The position numbers and the translations under genes were made by a program. From positions 1-5,144 of the forward strand of contig JALSJG010000048.1 of assembly GCA_026989475.1 (NCBI GenBank): DNA of 5,144 bases. The letters run 5' to 3'. Below the pieces are notes generated by a model. It was not told where the DNA came from, made no database searches, and saw nothing but the letters and a program-made list of their open reading frames with translations. Positions 5,019 through 5,144 of this stretch are shown in pieces. The stretch is from Thermaceae bacterium. GTDB taxonomy: Bacteria > Deinococcota > Deinococci > Deinococcales > Marinithermaceae. Position 1 is the stretch's first letter; each line of letters opens with the position of its first letter.

Positions 5019-5144
5019 CACACCCCAAGATGGCGTTTCAAAAACGCTTCCGCCCGGCGGAAGAAGTCGAGCCGGTTTTCAAAGCGCACGAAACCGTGGC
5101 CCTCGTCGGGGTACTCGACGTACTCCACCGGCTTGCCCCGCTTT
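5018..5144 (-). CDS. S9 family (prolyl oligopeptidase-like) serine peptidase, C-terminal end only
   Basis: Only the last 41 residues are visible; the rest lies beyond the right edge of the window. The segment reads KPVEYVEYPDEGHGF, then FENRLDFFRRAEAFLKRHLGV and the stop. This is the typical end of an alpha/beta-hydrolase S9 peptidase: the His of DEGHGF is the catalytic-triad His, and the trailing helix ending in AEAFLKRHL is characteristic. It hydrolyses peptides or acyl-peptides; whether it is an acylaminoacyl-peptidase or a dipeptidyl-type enzyme cannot be told from this fragment. It reads in the same direction as the micro-ORF and the M48 gene with essentially no gap, so the three probably form one operon. 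Confidence 0.85.
   Translation of the reverse strand, partial: KRGKPVEYVEYPDEGHGFVRFENRLDFFRRAEAFLKRHLGV

Noticed and set aside
1..5144. tRNA or rRNA genes, CRISPR arrays, insertion sequences, attachment sites or a defence system
   Set aside because: No repeat-spacer pattern, transposase motif, cloverleaf or rRNA-like stretch was seen on either strand, and nearly all bases are accounted for by housekeeping or peptidase genes.

Overview
The window is a compact, GC-rich bacterial chromosomal segment with strong G/C preference at third codon positions. It carries five recognisable protein-coding genes, one candidate micro-ORF and almost no intergenic DNA. The succinyl-CoA synthetase lengths (SucC 378 aa, SucD 288 aa), the TTG start and the membrane PIN-TRAM gene directly after radA fit the Deinococcus-Thermus group, probably Thermales (Thermus, Meiothermus, Marinithermus or Oceanithermus relatives). 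This assignment is an inference from sequence style and remembered family lengths; no search was run.

Layout, left to right. 1-843 (+): the C-terminal two thirds of the DNA recombination/repair ATPase RadA (Sms), cut by the window edge. 853-1833 (+): a four-helix membrane protein with cytoplasmic PIN nuclease and TRAM domains (YacL-like), probably co-transcribed with radA. 1831-1889: a short gap with a 7-bp inverted repeat at the PIN-TRAM stop codon, a perfect TATAAT and a near-perfect Shine-Dalgarno sequence that fixes a TTG start for sucC. 1890-3026 and 3023-3889 (+): sucC and sucD, overlapping by ATGA, encoding the beta and alpha subunits of succinyl-CoA synthetase of the TCA cycle. 3901-3932: a strong, probably bidirectional terminator between convergent transcription units. 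3931-4946 (-): an M48 (Ste24/HtpX-type) membrane zinc metallopeptidase whose reading frame is broken by one base near 4843. 4953-5018 (-): a 21-codon micro-ORF. 5018-5144 (-): the C-terminal end of an S9 (prolyl oligopeptidase family) serine peptidase.

The plus-strand genes form two units: radA plus the PIN-TRAM gene, and sucCD from its own promoter. The minus-strand genes form a tightly packed peptidase cluster reading toward sucD. Most of the window is ordinary housekeeping DNA. The main anomaly is the M48 frameshift. It lies at a G5 run that also forms a canonical -1 slippery heptamer (GGGAAAC) in the correct phase. A sequencing or assembly error, a real null mutation and recoding are all possible, and the sequence alone cannot decide. 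I found no tRNA, rRNA, CRISPR array, insertion sequence or convincing new multi-gene system.
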